In this document: piece by piece, positions 11,201-23,020 of the stretch
How the letters are laid out: each line of letters begins with the position of its first letter
Numbering within the stretch: position 1 is the first letter of the stretch
Assembly: GCF_014633365.1 (NCBI RefSeq)
Contig: NC_068349.1
Location: 18,614,753-18,678,752 of the forward strand
DNA length: 64,000 bases
Source of the DNA: Diospyros lotus
Taxonomy: Eukaryota; Streptophyta; Magnoliopsida; Ericales; Ebenaceae
Direction: 5' to 3'
The notes under the pieces: model-generated
Told to the model about the DNA's origin: nothing
What the model saw: the letters and a program-made list of their open reading frames with translations, nothing else
The model's database searches: none
Program-made: the position numbers and the translations under genes

Positions 11201-13741
11201 TGTAACGACCCGCTCCCACTTACGGGCGCCACCGGTAAATAATCAACCAGATTACTCACCCGACAAACCACAACTGAAGGGTTGGACTATGTTTCAACAA
11301 GAAACGCCCTAGGTGAAAACTAGGCTTCGTCCTTCCCTTCGCTCCACTCAGGAATCGGTCCCAATTCAAATAAGAAAATCCAGCGGACCAAGACCCGAAA
11401 CTCGAGTGAGCTTCACCTCTCTTCAGCTCATCCCATAGCAAGCCAGAGGTGACCCAGGCACAAAGCTAGCATACAAACACTTCGCTGAGTATTGGGGATT
11501 TATGAGAACATACCTTACTGATCTTGACTCAGTCCGAAACTTGGCTTTACTGACTATGCAACATTCAACAAGCAATTTCACAACCATCTATCACACTATG
11601 ATGATACAACAATTAAATACATTTAAGCTCAATAACACGGACATTTACTCACAAGGGTATACATACACCACGCCCCCTGGCTACATACAAGCAATATTAA
11701 AAATACATAACTCGGGCAACACAGCTAGTTGCCACAACGGCCTCCCGACGCCATCCCTGCTTGCATCCGGACTTGCATCATCTACACATGAGGTAAAACC
11801 TCATGAGTCATAAAGACTCAGTAAGGGTGCAATGCATGTAAATATGAATATAATCATGTTTATGTATGCCAAATGCATGCAAATGAGGCTAGGCTCACAC
11901 ATCCTCACAACCCACTAAGGTTTGAGGCATCAACCTTTCAGCCCCCACCACACTAGTCCTCCATATGGCCATTGGTCCACTAGGTCTTGCATCACACAAG
12001 ATATAACCACTACATGCCAATGCAACATAAAAACATTATCAGACATATTTACCAACTTGCGAGGCCACCTCCACATAGGGCCGTCCCTTACCTGGCTCGA
12101 AGCTTCATTTCTGTCTCGGCACGAATTCCAGCACTTCTAAGATCTCCGCCTCCCCGGTCGAACCTAGAGGCAAACACACAAACCCCAACTCCATTAACAT
12201 CCGGCATTCAACCGATACCCTCAACTAAGCCGTATACCGCAAAACCCCCGACAACAACTTCAATAAAAACAACCCCAACCAAGGCATAAACCAATCAACT
12301 GATCACATTTCATTATCTCACATAATGAAAATATTTTGAAAAGAATTAAATTAATTACCTTGATTAATCTGGAGAAGAAGACTGATCAAACGCCCACACC
12401 GGCGTTGGCTCTTGAGCCGCCACTTGTGCCCAAAATCCCATTTTTGAGCTCCTGACACGCTTCTCAAGCCCCGAATTAATTTCTAGAATTTTTTCAGAAT
12501 TTTCTAGAATTTCTTCCTATTTTTCCCCATTTTCCAGAATTTTCCATTTTTTCCTTTTATTTTTTTTTTCTTTCTTCCCTTGCTTTCTTCATCTTCCCGC
12601 GCGCGAGGGGCTCCTGCTCACCGTCTTCTTCCTCGTGCGGCCTGCGCGCACAGCGCGCTTGCGCGGCTGCTGCCGCCGCCGCCGCTGGCCTCACCGACCA
12701 CCACTCACCGCCTCCACCGCCTCCACCAGCACCCTCAGACGCGAGCTGCCTCAGGCATGAGCCACCGCGGCCCCTTGTGCGTTGTTGCAGCTTCGATGCT
12801 GCTGTTGGTGCATCGGCTATGGCTGTTGCTTCAAGCGACCACCGTTGCAAGCCACCAAGGTCGCTTTAGGCCGCCTTCAACCGGCCACCGCTGCTCGCCT
12901 CCGCCGCGCGCTTGCTGCTCCATCGCCTGCGGCCGCCTTGCTGTGGGGGTGCTTCTTCGTCGGCCATGGCAGCAACTGCCATGGCCGAATGCCTTCAAGC
13001 TCTCTCTCACACTCTCTCTCTCGCGCGCGCGATCACTCTCTTCATCACTCAGCAATGCTCTCGGCCAAAATGCCTCCTTCTCCCCCTCTTTGATTTTGAA
13101 ATAATAGAGGCACTCCTAGGAAGCTTCAAGGAAGCTTCCTCTCGCGGCTTACACATATATACATATATATATATAAATTAATTTACACATAAATCCCCAT
13201 TAATCATAATAATTCCACTTAGGAATTTAATTACACTTGAGGATTTTTTTTATAAATAGCACTTGGACCCTCCAATGATTTAATTAATTACTCTTAAGCC
13301 ACTAAAAATCTCGATTTATTGAAAATTAATAACCGACTGCTACTCGGGAATACCGACCTCGTCCCTACGCCTGCACGGGACCTTTATTCGACCCGAAAAC
13401 ACTTAAGGGTTGTCTTACTCAGAAAACCGAACCACCCCTAGGGTCCCCTCAGCTTCCAGGAGGTCCCCTCCGACTATTCGGTATTGGCACCCACTCGGCT
13501 TATACAGAATTTATTCCCGGTCGGTTCACCACCAGCGTCATTGGCCTCATCTCAAGACGCTTACCAATCTCTTGCCTTCTTCCCTGGACATCCAAGTCCT
13601 GAGGCACTCCCAGCCGCCAATTCGATAATTTTATTAATTAATTTATCGAGACTGACTCCTGGGCTTCACGGACCACCCGAGGTCCTTTCAAAATAATCAA
13701 AAATTATTTATTTTTAACACCATGTAATACCGGGTATTACA
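11201..13741 (-). mobile_element. Solo gypsy LTR C (TSD TTAAT)
   Basis: On the minus strand it begins TGTAATACCCGGTATTACATGG and ends GTGGGAGCGGGTCGTTACA. The TTAAT duplication is perfect (11196-11200 and 13742-13746). The start matches LTR C2 at 31264 (TGTAATACCCAGTATTACATGG). A TATA-like run (minus strand, about 13153-13173) precedes a strongly GC-rich leader (about 12590-12980). The long plus-strand frames there, up to 174 codons, are antisense to the leader, rich in Ser/Arg/Pro/Leu, and not supported as genes. Confidence 0.88.
11788..11820 (-). promoter_or_regulatory. Twin stem-loops in LTR C
   Basis: Two adjacent perfect stems read on the plus strand: ATGAGGT-aaa-ACCTCAT (11788-11804) and TGAGTC-ataaa-GACTCA (11804-11820). 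LTR C2 has the same pair at 33109-33142. On the LTR's own strand the pair is followed by TGTGTAG, an acceptor-like sequence. Confidence 0.6.
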
Positions 13742-14119
13742 TTAATCCACCAATTTAGGGAAAATCAATTATTTTCTCTCATAATTGAATATTCTTTATT
13801 TTCCCCATTTTCCATAATTTAATTCCTTTATGGAATTTCACTCCAAATTACTAAAATTCCCTTTGTGAATTATTAATCCCATTTATCTCCACATAAATAC
13901 AAAAATGGGAAATTAATTCACTTCCATACTTAATTCTACCTAGGAATTATTTTCAACTTACCAAATTACCCTTTATTGAACTTCATTATCCAAATTACCA
14001 AAATACCCCTCACATAGGGCACCATTATTCTCAAAGATCCATCACCATCTCAAGGGCATTTTTGAAAGTTTCTCACTTCATTTCTCATTCTCTTAACACT
14101 AAAAACATTGGGTGTTACA

Positions 14120-14710
14120 AGAATTGTGCCCTATAAATACCTAGCTACAGGACATTGATAGGGACTTTCGATTTCGATAAACCTTCGACATATTGACTGC
14201 ATTTTTTACTGTTTTTGTGAATAGTTATCTTGATCCGACACTGACTTAGGCATCGGAGGGTCATTGCATGCGAGGTTTTCCACGAGCCTTCTAACCCATT
14301 CTTGAGCATCAATAGGGTCAGATCCTTGCGGCGAGACCTTGCAGTGAAGTCATTTCATAACGTTAAGACTTGGCGACGAAGTCATATCCTAGCGATAAGA
14401 CCTTGTGGCGAAGTCATAGCCTTGCGGTGAGACCTTGTGGCGAAGGAAAATCCTAGTGACGAGACCTTATGGCGGAGGTAGATCCTCGTGGCGAAGACAA
14501 ATCCTTATGGAAAATCCTAGTGGCAAGACCTTGTGGCGGAGGTAGATCTTCGCGGTGGAGACAAGCCCTTGTGGCAAGACCTTGCAGCAAGTATCCTTGT
14601 GGCAAACTCTCTTGTGATAACTTCTCTCACAGCAACCTCACTTCACCTGACATCGAGCTCGCATGGACCCTACATCATAAATTTTAATTGTTGTATTTTT
14701 TGCAACAATA
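14120..14710 (+). repeat. 3' LTR of element G, second part
   Basis: Resumes after the second AGAAT copy and continues the match to 5' LTR positions 2665-3259. It contains a clean TATA box, ctataaatac (14131-14140), the same ~31-bp minisatellite (14325-14600), and ends GCAACAATA before the GATAT duplication. Confidence 0.8.
14131..14140 (+). promoter_or_regulatory. TATA box of LTR G
   Basis: CTATAAATAC in the 3' LTR copy. The 5' LTR copy reads ctaataaata, which has lost the consensus, so transcription from the 5' copy is probably impaired. Confidence 0.55.
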
Positions 14711-16011
14711 GATATACGAAGGCATGAATAACTCAGAGCCAAAAGAAAATCATAACCTAACATCTAGACAAGCATTGAGTTCATGCCTTCTAAATTGGAC
14801 AACAACATCCTCAAGGAAAATACACTTTCTTATGTTTCATCAAAACCCATATTTCAAAGTGAACCATAAGGCTCAACAAGTGCATAAGAACAACGAAAAA
14901 TGGATATGACCAGACTCCCCTAAACATCATGTATATCATGTCTTATATGGAGTCACACGTCAATCTCATATACATAATCAACACACAATCCATGCCATGT
15001 CGTCATATAACACGATATCCAACCATAACATAAATGCATAGATGCACACATAGAGTCATTGGGGCCCACATAAAATGCAGACACTAGCACCCAAGAATCG
15101 GTATACAAACCTGCTAGCGGCTAAGAGCAGGCTACCAAACAGATTTATGATTACACCACTCAAAGATCTCAAACTATTGCAATCTTACGCATCACAAGAT
15201 CTAGCTACTGTGGGCCTCCACCCACAATATTATGCATCAGAGGATCTAGCTGCTATGAGCCTCCACCCACAATCTTACGCATCAGAATCACAAGCTAAAT
15301 TTCCACCACCATCACCACCGCTCGTAAATAAACCATGCAATGCAGCATATAAGGAATGCAATGGCTCTTGCAGCATTAACGTGATGTCAAGGCCCCCATA
15401 AACCAAGCATTAGGCCATGCTACGCCCACATAGGAATTCTCACACACAAATGCTCTAAATGCATATGCTCACCTAATATACCTAAATTGGCTCTCAGGCC
15501 AATCGGGTCATGCCAATGTGCACACATCCCCACAAACAAAGCATGTCCCGCAAATGAATGCAACCCATGACCCAACATCATAATGCGAAGCCATATAGTA
15601 TTACACCACAATGCTTGCAACCAAAAACAATGTTATAACGAGGGACATTCACACACCCGCAGTTATTGCCCAATAAGGTTCTTGGCCATTTTACACAATT
15701 CACATTTAAATAGGTGCCACCATATAATTTAAGGGAAATTATTTGATAATATTGGAAATCAGGTCAAGGTGGAAGTATTCGCTTCCAAAATTAAAGATTG
15801 AACGAAGTTTAAGGAAGGAGAAAGTTATAAATCAAGCATACAATTCAAAGGAATCCCAAAGGCTCAATAGTTGTTCAAATGGATCAAATCCTAAACCAAA
15901 TCGAAGTTTATCGAGTTAGGGTCACAAAAAAAAAATGGATCTTAATTTTGATATCAGGATAAAAAGTTATGGTCAAAGGAGTGCAACATACGCAATGCTG
16001 AAAGAAAGGGA

Positions 16012-16190
16012 ATAGTCAACTAATGGGATGAATAGTCGACTAAGCTTTAGTCAACTAAGGAATTTCTTAATCGACTAATGCTTAGTGACTGAGCAAATTG
16101 ATTAGTCGAATGAGCTGAGGGCTGGCACTAAAATATGAGCAAACAGGCCTCTACTGAGTCGACTAACCCCAAAATTAGTCGACTTGGCGC
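16012..16190. repeat. TAGTCGACTA palindrome array in gypsy LTR J
   Basis: Seven copies of a TTAGTCGACTAA-like motif in 180 bases. The best is the perfect palindrome TAGTCGACTA at 16033-16042; others include tagtcaacta (16013 region), taatcgacta, tgagtcgactaa and ttagtcgactt. A block reading gaccataacttttt on the minus strand lies next to it, as beside the arrays in LTRs H and H2. Confidence 0.8.
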
Positions 16191-16359
16191 ACACAAAACA
16201 CACGAAATGGACCCAAAACACCCCAAAACAACCACCACTAGCTTCCTAACCCACAAATGTCATTCCTTGAATGAAAAATGGGGTGAACAAGCCCCAATGA
16301 GACTAACAACAAGACCCAACAAAAGTTTTGACATGACATACGGTTCGAAGAAAATATAC

Positions 16360-17670
16360 TGATATTTTACTCTTGTAATCAAAATAGTTTTGATAATGAC
16401 AAATAATGTAATTTTCATTGAATATGAAATTCATGTATTAAATGAATACTATGCTGTCAAAAATCAATTTCATGAAGTATCTCAAAAAGAAATGAACTTG
16501 GGTTATTTTAAATCCAAACGGTTTATTTAAGTAAAAAACTCAAATTAAATTGGTTTAAGTTGTTTTTGAAATATCTTAAAATGTTTCAAACCTAAAGCAA
16601 AGCAAGTCTATTAACTAGTCGACAAGGTTTTAAGATTATTATGCATCTGTTGATAAAATATAAATTGGTCGACTAACAGTATGCTCAATATTGTAAAATT
16701 AATTTTAAAGTTTGACTTGGTCGACTAAGCTATAAGCTTAGTCAACTAATAGTGCTTATGTGCTAACTTGGTTAACTAACTTCTTAAGTCTATCGATAGA
16801 AGAATAGCCTTGGTTCACTAAGTGCCATGCTTATTTATGTCTTAGTTGACTAAGTGCTCTGTTATTTTTATGACTTGGTCGACCAACTTATTTTGTCTGT
16901 CGACCAAGCTTGTTATTTTGCCCGATTCTTTCGACTAACCATTTTTATCTGTCGATTAAGTCTCTTTCACAAAAATTATAATGACTAGTTTTTGCCTCAT
17001 TAAATGCTCGGCCAACCACCACAACGACTCGATTTTTGGATTTTTCCACCATCAACTGAATATATATGTATATATATGTGTGTGGTTGAAGACATGTTGA
17101 AGCTTTTAGAGAACATTTATTACTATCAACTACCGAGCATTCACTTTGTAATTACCCTTTCAATTTGTACTCTCTCTTGTTTTTCATTTCAAGGCTTTGG
17201 ATTCAATTGTTTCATTTATTAACAGCCTCTCATTTATTGTAGAGAGGGTTTGTATTAAGAGTTTTTAACTCCTAGATTTATTTTCGTTGTATTCGTTACA
17301 GTTTACCTAGCTTGGGTAGAGGGCCTACGGTTGTAGGAGGGATTGTAATCTTCCTAGTCGCGGACTAGAGGACCTACTTTTCTAAGTAGGGGGTTTTTGA
17401 TTAGTAAAGTGATTTGAAAATCCTTAGTTGTCAACTAAGGTAGTGGACTAGGCTTGGAAGGCCAAACCACTATAAATCGTGTGTCCTCCTGCTTATTAAT
17501 TTATTTTTCTTATTTTCTTATACAATCAAGCTATCACAAGTTTTATGTGTGGTTATCCTAAATCAGTTCATTGAAAAATTAAGCTTGAATCAAAAAGCAT
17601 TCAATGTTTTGTTAAATAATTTTTATTCACCCAATTCACCCCCTTCTTGGGTGCTGGTGCCATTATATCA
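16360..17670 (+). mobile_element. Solo copia SIRE-type LTR (TSD TATAC)
   Basis: Begins TGATATTTTACTC and ends ATTATATCA, flanked by a perfect TATAC duplication (16355-16359 and 17671-17675). It has the SIRE-like end blocks: gtagtggactaggcttgg, ccactataaatcg, caattcacccccttcttggg. A TATA-like stretch lies at about 17058-17078. It carries its own TCGA palindrome array. No internal region remains. Confidence 0.88.
16610..16970. repeat. TAGTCGACTA-type palindrome array in copia LTR
   Basis: About ten copies within 360 bases, including ctagtcgacaag, ttggtcgactaag (16717-16729), cttagtcaactaa, ttagttgactaag and tggtcgaccaa. The core TNGTCGACNA is the same as in the gypsy LTR J array only 400 bases upstream, although the two elements belong to different superfamilies. 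Confidence 0.8.
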
Positions 17671-18483
17671 TATACAACCGATACCAAAAATAATTTTTAA
17701 CAATGAGGGGACGAAGAACCATGAAACATTTCGACATCGCAAGGGAAAATAAGGAAAGCTTGCAAAAAATAAAATAAGAGTTTAAGGAGAACTTTCCTTT
17801 GAAGTTTGAACCGAAGAGAAGAATAAGAAGAAGCCTCCTTAGCTACAACCTTGAAGCTTCTAGCAACAAGAAAAATATGGAAGAAGAAGAAGCCACCGTC
17901 GGGCACCAAAAGAGAAGAAGAAGAAGAAGAAGGAAATAAATGAAGAAAAGACAAGAGCATGGGGAGAAAATGGGGAGGAGTGGGCTGCTAACCACCCCCC
18001 TAGAATTTACCAATCTGCCCTACCTCATACGCACACACACATAAAAATCCAAGTCCCTTTTAGTCTTTTGCCATTTTCTTCTTTCCTTCCTCTTTTCTTC
18101 AATCTCTCAAATTACGAATTTTCCCAATTACCCTCTCATTTTTTCCATAAAGCATGCCTCTTTTTGTCATTTGCCACAAATTCTCATTTTCATTTAATTA
18201 CAATACTACTTTTATATACATGGGCCCAAGCCCAATTCAACGACCCTATTAAATAAAATGGCCCACTTCCATCTTGGGCCCCAAATAAAATAACACACAC
18301 ATATTTAAGTTATTTCAAGCCCAAAGGTCTCAACCCAATCCATTAAATTAAACACATATTTTACCTACATACATTTTTGCCACACATAAAAATATTTCCC
18401 ACATTTAATTTAATAGGGAAAAATTTTCAATGCCCATAAATAAAATATTAATAAACTCCTAGACCTACTAACGAGTCATTACA

Positions 18484-18623
18484 TAAAGGCTAGGCACCTG
18501 ATGGAGGCACGTTAGATTGTGCTCGAGGTAGAGGTTTAGCTGTGCAGAGAGCGTCCCAACTATAAGGTCCTGGTGGTGTCATGTTTTGATAAACATTTTA
18601 CGTTAGAGTAACATGTCAGCTAT
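18484..18623. other. Unassigned spacer
   Basis: 140 bases between LTR J and the Cassandra element. No coding, repeat or RNA signal recognised. Confidence 0.4.
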
Positions 18624-18682
18624 TATAACATCCCACATCGAGTGATAGGAAGGATCGGAACAACTTACCTTGATGGGCCTAT

Positions 18683-18750
18683 GCAAACTTCCCAGGGGGT
18701 TACCCATCCTTGAACTTCCCCAACTCAAGCACGCTTAACCTGAGAGTTCT
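18683..18750 (-). repeat. 5S-rRNA-like segment in Cassandra LTR
   Basis: Minus strand reads …AACTCTCAGGTTAAGCGTGC, then TTGAGTTGGGGAAG, then AAGGATGGGTAACCCCCTGG and GAAGTTTGC. These are the conserved internal-promoter region (A box, intermediate element, C box) of plant 5S rRNA in slightly decayed form. In Cassandra this region is a known feature of the LTR. It is not a true 5S gene: the 5' third of 5S and the arrayed context are missing. Confidence 0.8.
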
Positions 18751-18793
18751 TTGCCTGCATTTAGCCCAAAAGGTATTCAGCTGGTGTTGTTTC

Positions 18794-21206
18794 TATAACG
18801 GCTCGCCTCCAGGAGCTCCCGTGCACAAAGAGGATCCGTGATAGGGTGATTATTTGAATGATATCGAACAATAACACAACCTAACTCACACATAACCCTT
18901 ATAGATACCACAACCTTTTATCACATAACATTTCATAAGCATTGATGACATGAGCCCACCCGGCTTTCATAAAATACATCCATCTCAAACATATAAAACA
19001 TTACTTTAACACAAGCACAATGACACCCAGGACCTAGTCTCGGGAGGACTCTGCACTAGCTATCATCTGGATCCAAACCCCGCTAAATGAATCTGACAAC
19101 TCAGACAAATCCCTGACCTGGAATGATGGAAAGCAATCGCAAGACTCAGCAAGCTCTAGAAAGGAACGTTGTAGGTTAAAGATATAACTATTCCCATAAC
19201 ACCCTATGCAATTCATGTTAATGCAACACCATACCATGCCATGTCCAATACCTGCCTTAACTCTAAATGTATAGCCATAAAGTAAACAGCATATAAGCGA
19301 TCCTTGGGGCCCACATCAAACACACACTAGCGCCCAAGTCCAACATACAAACCTGTAAGTAGCCCACTATAGGCTACCATAACATCAATCATCATCTGTT
19401 GCTACACCGACATTCCTCCATTGGCTTTTCCTATTATACCAAGCCTTTTCCTATCACTCATCATAACATAACGTCATATCATGCCCTTTTTCCTGATACT
19501 CATCATAACATAGCATCATAACCTACTGCGGTTGTGGGCCACTTCCACGGCATACGTTCTGTGGTGGGCCACACCAACCCGTGGGCCACTTCCACGACAT
19601 ACGCTCCATGGTGGGCGCCACCCATCACCTATATTCATCACTTAAAATCGCACATTCTCACCATGCAATGCAACAAATAGGAAATGCAATGACTTTTGTA
19701 GCATAAACATGATGACAAGGCCCCCATAAACCAAGCATCAAGCCATGCTATGCCCACATAAGAATTCACACATACGATATGCTTTAAATGCACCGGCTCA
19801 CCTAGAGTACCCAAGTTGGCTCTTAGACCAACCGGGTCATGCAAATGCTCACACATCCCATCACACACAAAGCATGTCCCCTAAATGAATGCAACCCAAT
19901 CCCTTACAGCACACACATCATGCTATACACAAGATAAGGCGGGAATTTGACAGTACCAGCTCTTCTGGCCTGTCTAACACTTATCGTAACAGTCGATAAC
20001 TGGCGCCTATACATCCAGCCATCCACTGCCACCCATGGTCGATGGTCAGTGGCTTTGTACCCCATAGTCTGAGACATACACAGACGACATTAAACTTACA
20101 CCCTTTAGACTTAACGTCCCATGATCTTTCATGCACTCGGCAACATAATCATTAACATACCATGTTTGTCCTCATTTCTCATCATACAAAAACACCTGTC
20201 TTAACACTCAAATATTAAACATTCCACCTCACTCATTAAGACTCTTAGCAAATCCCATAACTTAGCCATAACCGACTTTCTAAGAACCTAAGCTCGACGG
20301 GTTTGGCATCATTTCCAAAGAAAAGCGGAGCGATACAAAGCCCCGTGACAAACGTAAGAAACGATGCTAATGAATCATTTATTTAGCTTATTTCATCACC
20401 AATAAACCCATTATTAACATATAAGTTATGGAATGGTTGCCACGTGGATTATCATTATTAATGAGTGAAACCGAGTTACGGTGAGGGATGGAATAAAATA
20501 CGAGAAATCACGAAGATTTTTACAGAAAATTAAGAACATGAAGGGAAGGTTAGGAGCTTTCCTACAAATAGCCGATCCTAGCTTCTCTCGCACTCCCGCT
20601 ATGAAGTAATATAGTTAAAGTAAATAATGCGTTCTCGGAGCGCAAATAATTAATTTCAACCAGGTAAAATTAATATCCCCATGTATACCATGCTCTAATA
20701 ATTTATTCAACTTACCTGGTCACTTTAAACGCAAATTAAATTACAGAAAGGAAGGCTAATCATCCTATTTTGCTTAATTACAAAGAAATTGCATTCTAAA
20801 TTGCAAAAGCTAGACGAGTGGCTCCTCATTTCCCATATATTAACATATTATATATTATGCCATTGATATAATATATGTTAATATTATATATATATATTTT
20901 ACCTATTCATATTGAGAGCAAATTATGCATGACAACCTCCTCCAAATTACTATCACTTCTTTTATTTAATTATTTTATTTTATATATAAACATATTAATA
21001 TTTATAACATTTTATTTACCTTAAACACTTAATAATCTAAGTCCTAGGAATTCTACAAACTTCCGATCACTTCTCATTAAAAAATATAATAAATTTAATA
21101 TCCTTTTTTAAACTTCTTTAGGTCACAAATATTCCATAAATCACCAATCACTCTAAAACGTCAAAATTAATAATTATTATTTATCTCCTAAATTTTGAAT
21201 GTTACA
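18794..21206 (-). mobile_element. Solo gypsy LTR B' (TSD GTTTC)
   Basis: Minus strand begins TGTAACATTCAAAATTT (21206) and ends GGCGAGCCGTTATA (18794). The GTTTC duplication is perfect (18789-18793 and 21207-21211). It is a close relative of B: both share CATTCCAGGTCAGGG (19111-19125 here), the ggcccac…atgccgtgg block (19530-19620) and the tail ggatcctctttgtgcacg. The stem-loop near 19140-19155 has lost pairing (gcaagactcagc). AT-rich tract at 20880-21000. Confidence 0.88.
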
Positions 21207-21430
21207 GTTTCTTCCTTACTTATTCTCGATATATACTACCATTCTCTGGGTTCTTGGGGTATTACATTCTCTCCCCCGTCCAGTACCCCCAGCCTCGGGC
21301 TAGTACACAGTCCCTAGTCCAGTACCCCCAGCCTTTGGCTAGTACACGGTCCCAACACACGACTCGAGTTGGCTCTAATACCATCTGTAACATCTCGCAT
21401 CGAGCGATAGAAAAGATCGAAACAACTTAC
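21207..21430 (-). mobile_element. Cassandra middle piece: LTR end, polypurine tract, internal, PBS
   Basis: Holds the LTR end ggggtattaca (21256-21266), the C-rich complement of the polypurine tract, two imperfect copies of ccagtacccccagcct, a decayed primer site, and the start of the next LTR (taacatctcgcatcgagcgat). It finishes in CTTAC, the target duplication of the SIRE LTR. Confidence 0.75.
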
Positions 21431-23020
21431 TGTTGAGCCAAATTGCTCTAATCAATCTATTGTGTATTTTGATGTTTGACAAATGTAATTTTAGTAAAAC
21501 TATTTTTGGTATATTTAAAAAATCCCCCAATGGAATTTTGATATGTCTTATGTTGGATAACATATTTTAAGTATTATAGTATTTTATGTATCAAAATGAA
21601 CCAAGAAATATTATTTCTCTAAATCTAGAAGATTAGTGCACTATAAGGGAACATATAAGAAAATATTTTCATTTTGGAAAACTATTTTTCACTATTTCTA
21701 TAGCTAACATTAATTGTTGTTAAAATGATTTTTAATGAATTTTTCAAGAAATCGAAAGTATGTATTTTGGGGTGGTAAAATTGTTAAATCCCAAATTTAT
21801 TTTAAAACCAAAATTCTACTTTCTTATTGTTTTGGATTTTGATTTTTTAGATATTTTTATTGAATCCAAATGGGGGGTACTTTCTTATTTACATTTATGT
21901 ATTAAAGTAAATGAAAGTATGTATCTTGTAATGTATACATGCTATATGGATTATTTCTTCAAACAATTGCTATTTGCATAAAATCTATTTTCTATAAAAT
22001 CTGGCCTCAGAAGTTGACTCTTGGTTCAATGGAGTCAACTCCCCTTAAGCTAAGTCGACTCTTGCAAAGCTAGAATCAACCTAGTCGAGAGCATGTTATG
22101 CAAAGTCGACCTGATAGCATTGGTGTTCTTCGAAGAGTTGACTCTTGTATAACTAGAGTCGTCTCGAACTTAAAATGGGAGTCGACTCCTGTTTTAAAGA
22201 AGTCGACTCCTCGGGTCCAACGGTCGAATTGTTTCTAGTTGTTATAGATCTGTTGGAAGCTTCATTATAAATATCAAGAAGGGATTTTTGGAGAAGGCTA
22301 ATGCACAACCAAGATCAATATTTCTAAAGGCACTCTCAATCTCTCAAACAACTCAAATAAAGCAATCCAAGGCTCAAGCTCAAAGATATGTCATTTGGAG
22401 CCCAAGGCAAAGGAGAAGAAGATATTTTCTCCAAGTGTGGTAAATTGTATTTGTATTCATACTTGCCTTGTAATATTTGTTCTTGTATTGATATCCATAT
22501 TAGTTCAAGTGTGTTGGACATAGGATTTATTTGTATTAATTTGTGGATTGTGAGTGGTATCCTAGAACCCAAATAATCTAAGTGTATTATTGTGTTGTAT
22601 TAGTTTCCAGGGTGAGCTAAGGGGAAAACCTTGGGGTGTACAAGTTTTCTAGGTGATCTTGTATGGAAACCTAATGTTGTGGTTATAGTGGAACCTCAAT
22701 TATCCGGTTGACCTTGAGAAAATGGAGTAGGTGTTGGAGAGTGTTGTGGTTATGATGGAACCTCAAGTGTCGGGTTGACCTTAATTGAGAGAGTGGAGTA
22801 GGTGTTGGAGACACCCAACCACTATATATTCTTGTGTTGTTACTGTTGTTTGCATATTTATATTGCTATCACTTCAAACAACATATATATTTATAACAAG
22901 CATTTACTTTGTATAAGAAAATCTCAAGAGTTTTTAAAAGGGAAGAATTCAGTTGAAAAGTTTGTAATCACTCAATTCACTCCCCCTCTTGAGTGGTCAT
23001 TGTGTGTCAAAGGACCAACA
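21431..23020 (+). mobile_element. Solo copia SIRE-type LTR (TSD CTTAC)
   Basis: Begins TGTTGAGCCAAATTG and ends GGACCAACA, with a perfect CTTAC duplication (21426-21430 and 23021-23025). Shared SIRE-like blocks: ggagtaggtgttggagacac, ccactatatattc, caattcactccccctcttg. TATA-like cattataaatatc near 22263-22275. A tandemly repeated 90-base segment (gttgtggttatagtggaacctcaa) lies at about 22676-22810. The palindrome array is listed separately. Confidence 0.9.
22009..22215. repeat. GGAGTCGACTCC palindrome array in copia LTR
   Basis: About ten copies in 200 bases. The best is the 12-base perfect palindrome GGAGTCGACTCC (22178-22189). Others include agttgactc, gagtcaactcc, aagtcgactcttg, gagttgactcttg and aagtcgactcc. 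It uses the same core as the gypsy LTR H2 array at 52084-52206. Confidence 0.82.

Larger units (their letters stand above)
8957..14119 (-). mobile_element. Solo gypsy LTR C' (TSD AGAAT), with LTR C nested
   Basis: On the minus strand it begins TGTAACACCC (14119) and ends GGGGCATCACA (8957). The flanking duplication AGAAT is perfect (8952-8956 and 14120-14124). A second solo LTR, C, interrupts it at 11201-13741; its own sequence is about 2.6 kb. It shares with C and C2 the block AG|GTAAGGGAT (minus strand, around 10271-10280) and the stem-loop near 10015-10030 followed by a pyrimidine run and TTGTAG. GC-rich segment at about 9440-9600. Confidence 0.85.
2259..14710 (+). mobile_element. Ty3/gypsy TAT-like element G, internally deleted, with nested LTRs
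   Basis: The element is flanked by a perfect 5-bp duplication GATAT (2254-2258 and 14711-14715). It has two LTRs of about 1 kb starting TGTTG and ending CAACA (decayed to CAATA at the right end), a leader typical of TAT elements (tttggcctcgtttatgag, a decayed TTTGGCGCCGT type) at 3260, a decayed gag, an integrase tail, and a G-rich polypurine tract before the 3' LTR. Solo LTRs B, C' and C lie inside it. Without them it is about 4.7 kb. RT and RNase H are missing, so it depended on other elements or is dead. Confidence 0.85.
14716..18483 (-). mobile_element. Gypsy LTR J, main part, with nested copia LTR
   Basis: On the minus strand it begins TGTAATGACTCG (18483), passes a leader with CTT-rich low-complexity sequence (about 17880-17950), then a palindrome array (16012-16190), a gaccataacttttt block near 15975, and tail blocks shared with B' and E (ggggcccacataaa, cactagcaccc; about 15060-15100). 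It continues to the left of element G (2172-2258). A solo SIRE LTR splits it at 16360. The left end was not found, so full LTR length is uncertain. Confidence 0.65.

Noticed and set aside
12580..13104. 174-codon plus-strand frame, Ser/Arg/Leu-rich, as a possible gene
   Set aside because: It lies antisense in the GC-rich leader of a solo LTR, is low complexity, and has no recognisable domain; a similar frame in LTR C2 is not alignable as a protein.
16012..16190. CRISPR array from the regularly recurring short motif
   Set aside because: Plant DNA, motif too short and irregularly spaced, and palindromic throughout.
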